Origin: Tautonia plasticadhaerens
Lineage (GTDB): Bacteria > Planctomycetota > Planctomycetia > Isosphaerales > Isosphaeraceae
NCBI RefSeq assembly: GCF_007752535.1
Contig: NZ_CP036426.1
Coordinates: forward strand, 868,001 to 932,000
Direction: 5' to 3'
Length of the DNA: 64,000 nucleotides
This document shows, in pieces, positions 60,852-64,000 of the stretch (position 1 is its first letter; each line of letters begins with the position of its first letter). The notes beneath the pieces were generated by a model, which searched no databases, was not told where the DNA came from, and saw only the letters and a program-made list of their open reading frames with translations. A program made the translations under genes and the position numbers.

Positions 60852-62801
60852 GTGCCGCGACACTCCGAAGACACGCTCGCCGCGATCAAGGGGGCGATCG
60901 ACATCGTCAGCCTCGTCGGCGAGTACCTCCCCCTGCATCGGGCCGGATCGAAGTTCAAGGCCCTCTGCCCATTCCACGACGACCACAATCCCTCGCTCGA
61001 GCTGAATCCGGAGCGCCAGTCGTACAAGTGCTGGAGCTGCGGGGCCGGCGGCGACATCTTCGACTTCGTCAAGGATTACGAGCGGGTCGAGTTCCCCGAG
61101 GCGTTGCGCATGCTGGCCGAGCGGGCCGGAGTGGCCCTGGACAATCCGAGCGGCGGCGTCGCCACCGGCGGCCCGAGCAAGAGCGACCTGCTCTCGGCCT
61201 GCGACTGGGCCGGGCGGGCGTTCCGCACCGCCCTGGTCGGCTCCGACGAGTCCCGCCGGTATCTCGAACGCCGCGGGATCTCGGCCGAGATGATCGACCG
61301 CTTCGGCATCGGCTTCGCCCCCGACCGCCGCGACTGGCTCCTGAGCCGGGGGCGCCGGGAGGGGTACGAGGGGGCGTTGCTGGAGAAGGCCGGCCTCGTC
61401 TCCCGCAGCGAGAAGGACGGCACCCTCCGGGACCGGTTCCGCGGCCGGGTCGTCTTCCCCATCCGCGACATCCGGGGCCGGGCCATCGCCTTCGGCGGCC
61501 GGATCTTGCCGGATGCGGAGAAACGGATGGCCGAGTCGGGGCTGGGCGTCGCCAAGTACCTGAACAGCCCCGAGACGCCGCTGTTCCAGAAGCGGCGGAA
61601 CCTCTACGCCGTCGACCTCGCCCGGGACGCCGCCCGCAAGGAGGGCTGGGTGGCCGTCGTCGAGGGGTACACCGACGTCGTGGCCGCCCACCAGGTGAGG
61701 CTGCCGAACGTGGTCGGCACGCTCGGCACCGCCCTGGGGGACGACCACGTCCAGGCCCTCCGACGCCTGGCCGACCGCGCCGTGCTCGTCTTCGACGGCG
61801 ACGAGGCCGGGCAGAAGGCCGCGGATCGCAGCCTGGAGCTGTTCCTGAACCACGAGCTGGACGTCCGGGTCCTCACCCTCCCCGGGGGGCTGGACCCCTG
61901 CGACTTCCTGCTCGGCGCGGGCAAGGACGCCTTCCTCGCCCTGGTCGAGGCGGCGTCCGACCCCCTGGACCACCTGGTCGACCGGGCCTCCTCCAGCTTC
62001 GACCTGGACGACCTCGACGGCGCCCGTCGCGCCGCCGACGCCGTGCTCGACGTGCTCGCCCGCCTGCCCGGCCCCGGCGGCCGGGCCCGGGCCGGGCTGG
62101 ACCTGAAGGCCGCCAAGGCGCTGGATCGGCTGGCCCACCGGCTCCGCTTGCCGGTCGAGGCGTTGCGACGCGACCTCTCCCGGCGCCGAAAGCCCGACCG
62201 GCCCGCCCATCATCACGTACACTTAAGAAACGGTGAGGACGCGGCCGCCGCCGGCCGCGTCGGGGACGCGAGCGAGCCGCCCCCTCCCCCCGCGATCCGC
62301 CCGGGGGACCTCGACCCGCTGGACCGCGAGTTGATCGAGATCCTCTTGAACGAGCCCCAGGTCGTCGGCCAGGTGATCACCCGCGTGGAGGCCGCGTCGC
62401 TCCGGGACGCCCCGCTGCGGCGGATCCTCCAGGCCTGCTACGACCTGCACGGCGAGGGCCGGTCGGCGACCTCCTCCGAGGTGGCCGACCGGATCGAGGA
62501 TCCCGCCCTCCGCGCCCTGCTCGCCTCGCTCGTCTCGCCGCTCGACCCCCGGCCGCTCTCGGAGCGGTACCGCAACGGTCGCTACGAGCCCCGGCCCTGG
62601 CGCGACCGCCTGGCCGGGCTGCTCCCCCGGCTGGCCGAGCGGGCCGGCCGGGTCCGCCTCCGGGATCTCATCGGGGCGCTGGCCGAGGTCGACCGGGCCG
62701 CCGAGCCGGAGTCCTATCGCGAGCTCTGGCGCGAGAAGATCAGGCTGGAATACGAACTCAACCGGATGGTCGCCACCAAGAAGTCGTCCGACGCGTCTTG
62801 A
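60852..62801 (+). CDS. dnaG: DNA primase
   Basis: A 649-aa primase that makes RNA primers for replication. The N-terminal CHC2 zinc finger uses Cys39, His42, Cys60 and Cys63 (CPFHDD, KCWSCG). The TOPRIM catalytic region holds VVEGYTDVVAAHQ (Glu271) and VFDGDEAGQKAAD (about residues 313-325). A long acidic/Pro-rich linker (about 455-490) leads to the C-terminal helicase-binding region. Start is GTG at 60852 with AGGAG 6 nt upstream. It is followed 37 nt later by rpoD, the usual order. Confidence 0.96.
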   Translation: MPRHSEDTLAAIKGAIDIVSLVGEYLPLHRAGSKFKALCPFHDDHNPSLELNPERQSYKCWSCGAGGDIFDFVKDYERVEFPEALRMLAERAGVALDNPSGGVATGGPSKSDLLSACDWAGRAFRTALVGSDESRRYLERRGISAEMIDRFGIGFAPDRRDWLLSRGRREGYEGALLEKAGLVSRSEKDGTLRDRFRGRVVFPIRDIRGRAIAFGGRILPDAEKRMAESGLGVAKYLNSPETPLFQKRRNLYAVDLARDAARKEGWVAVVEGYTDVVAAHQVRLPNVVGTLGTALGDDHVQALRRLADRAVLVFDGDEAGQKAADRSLELFLNHELDVRVLTLPGGLDPCDFLLGAGKDAFLALVEAASDPLDHLVDRASSSFDLDDLDGARRAADAVLDVLARLPGPGGRARAGLDLKAAKALDRLAHRLRLPVEALRRDLSRRRKPDRPAHHHVHLRNGEDAAAAGRVGDASEPPPPPAIRPGDLDPLDRELIEILLNEPQVVGQVITRVEAASLRDAPLRRILQACYDLHGEGRSATSSEVADRIEDPALRALLASLVSPLDPRPLSERYRNGRYEPRPWRDRLAGLLPRLAERAGRVRLRDLIGALAEVDRAAEPESYRELWREKIRLEYELNRMVATKKSSDAS

Positions 62802-62838
62802 TCGATCCGACGTCGGTTCTTCCTAGGAGAGTGTGTCG

Positions 62839-64000
<1,162 letters not shown>

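Noticed and set aside
60834-62222. 462-codon minus-strand frame opposite dnaG
   Set aside because: dnaG has zinc finger and TOPRIM motifs; the antisense frame shows nothing.

Overview
The window is a 64-kb stretch of a very GC-rich, gene-dense chromosome from a planctomycete, most likely of the family Isosphaeraceae. This assignment is inferred from content: prepilin-like DUF1559 protein, secreted protein with an 'LEARELLS' N-terminal tag, DUF4214 repeats, Gfo/Idh/MocA dehydrogenases, Uma2 nuclease, FG-GAP protein, an ISAzo13-type ('Rhodopirellula') transposase, and many small secreted Pro/Gly-rich proteins. No rRNA, tRNA, CRISPR array or prophage was found.

Layout. 1-5.2 kb: partial lipid acyltransferase (left edge), secreted esterase, and a GNAT acetyltransferase coupled by an ATGA overlap to an orphan RbsA/MglA-type ATPase. 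5.2-17 kb: small secreted or lipid-anchored proteins, a cytochrome c'/redoxin pair, a sulfotransferase, DUF1559, a deoxyribosyltransferase, three tandem exported proteins (one a Gly/His repeat protein), and a stress-type trio (89-aa hydrophilic protein, SDR dehydrogenase, DUF3140). 17-23.5 kb: a giant Tex-like RNA-binding protein and an FtsX/LolD-type ABC pair. 23.5-29.5 kb: cupin, esterase, a three-gene operon (FG-GAP, HGSNAT-like acyltransferase, quinone oxidoreductase), and a Tat-exported Csp1-like copper-storage protein. 29.6-36 kb: subtilase with two C-terminal repeats, two Gfo/Idh/MocA dehydrogenases, and NikR with a His-rich tail. 36-45.3 kb: pseudokinase, a non-coding region with two 86-nt repeats, nucleoside hydrolase, LemA/M48 pair, and an MBOAT/SGNH polysaccharide O-acylation pair. 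45.4-51 kb: Uma2 nuclease and a tightly packed asnB - phosphoesterase - MFS - PlsC operon. 51-58.7 kb: a divergent heavy-metal RND efflux locus (outer membrane factor; pump; adaptor) whose pump gene is split by a 1,298-bp insertion sequence. 58.8-64 kb: HtrA protease, then dnaG and rpoD (cut by the right edge) behind a near-consensus sigma-70 promoter.

How the genes fit together. Much of the content concerns the envelope: lipid and polysaccharide acylation, lipoprotein-type ABC export, secreted proteases, and metal handling (Csp1, NikR, RND pump). The clearest recent event is the insertion in the pump gene. Removing the element and one copy of its 3-bp duplication restores a 1,062-codon reading frame. 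The most unusual proteins are the Tex homologue, which has about 400 disordered residues inside its RNase H-like domain plus an RGG tail, and the pseudokinase. The most unusual DNA is the pair of equal-length 86-nt repeats with inverted ends near 37.2-37.5 kb.
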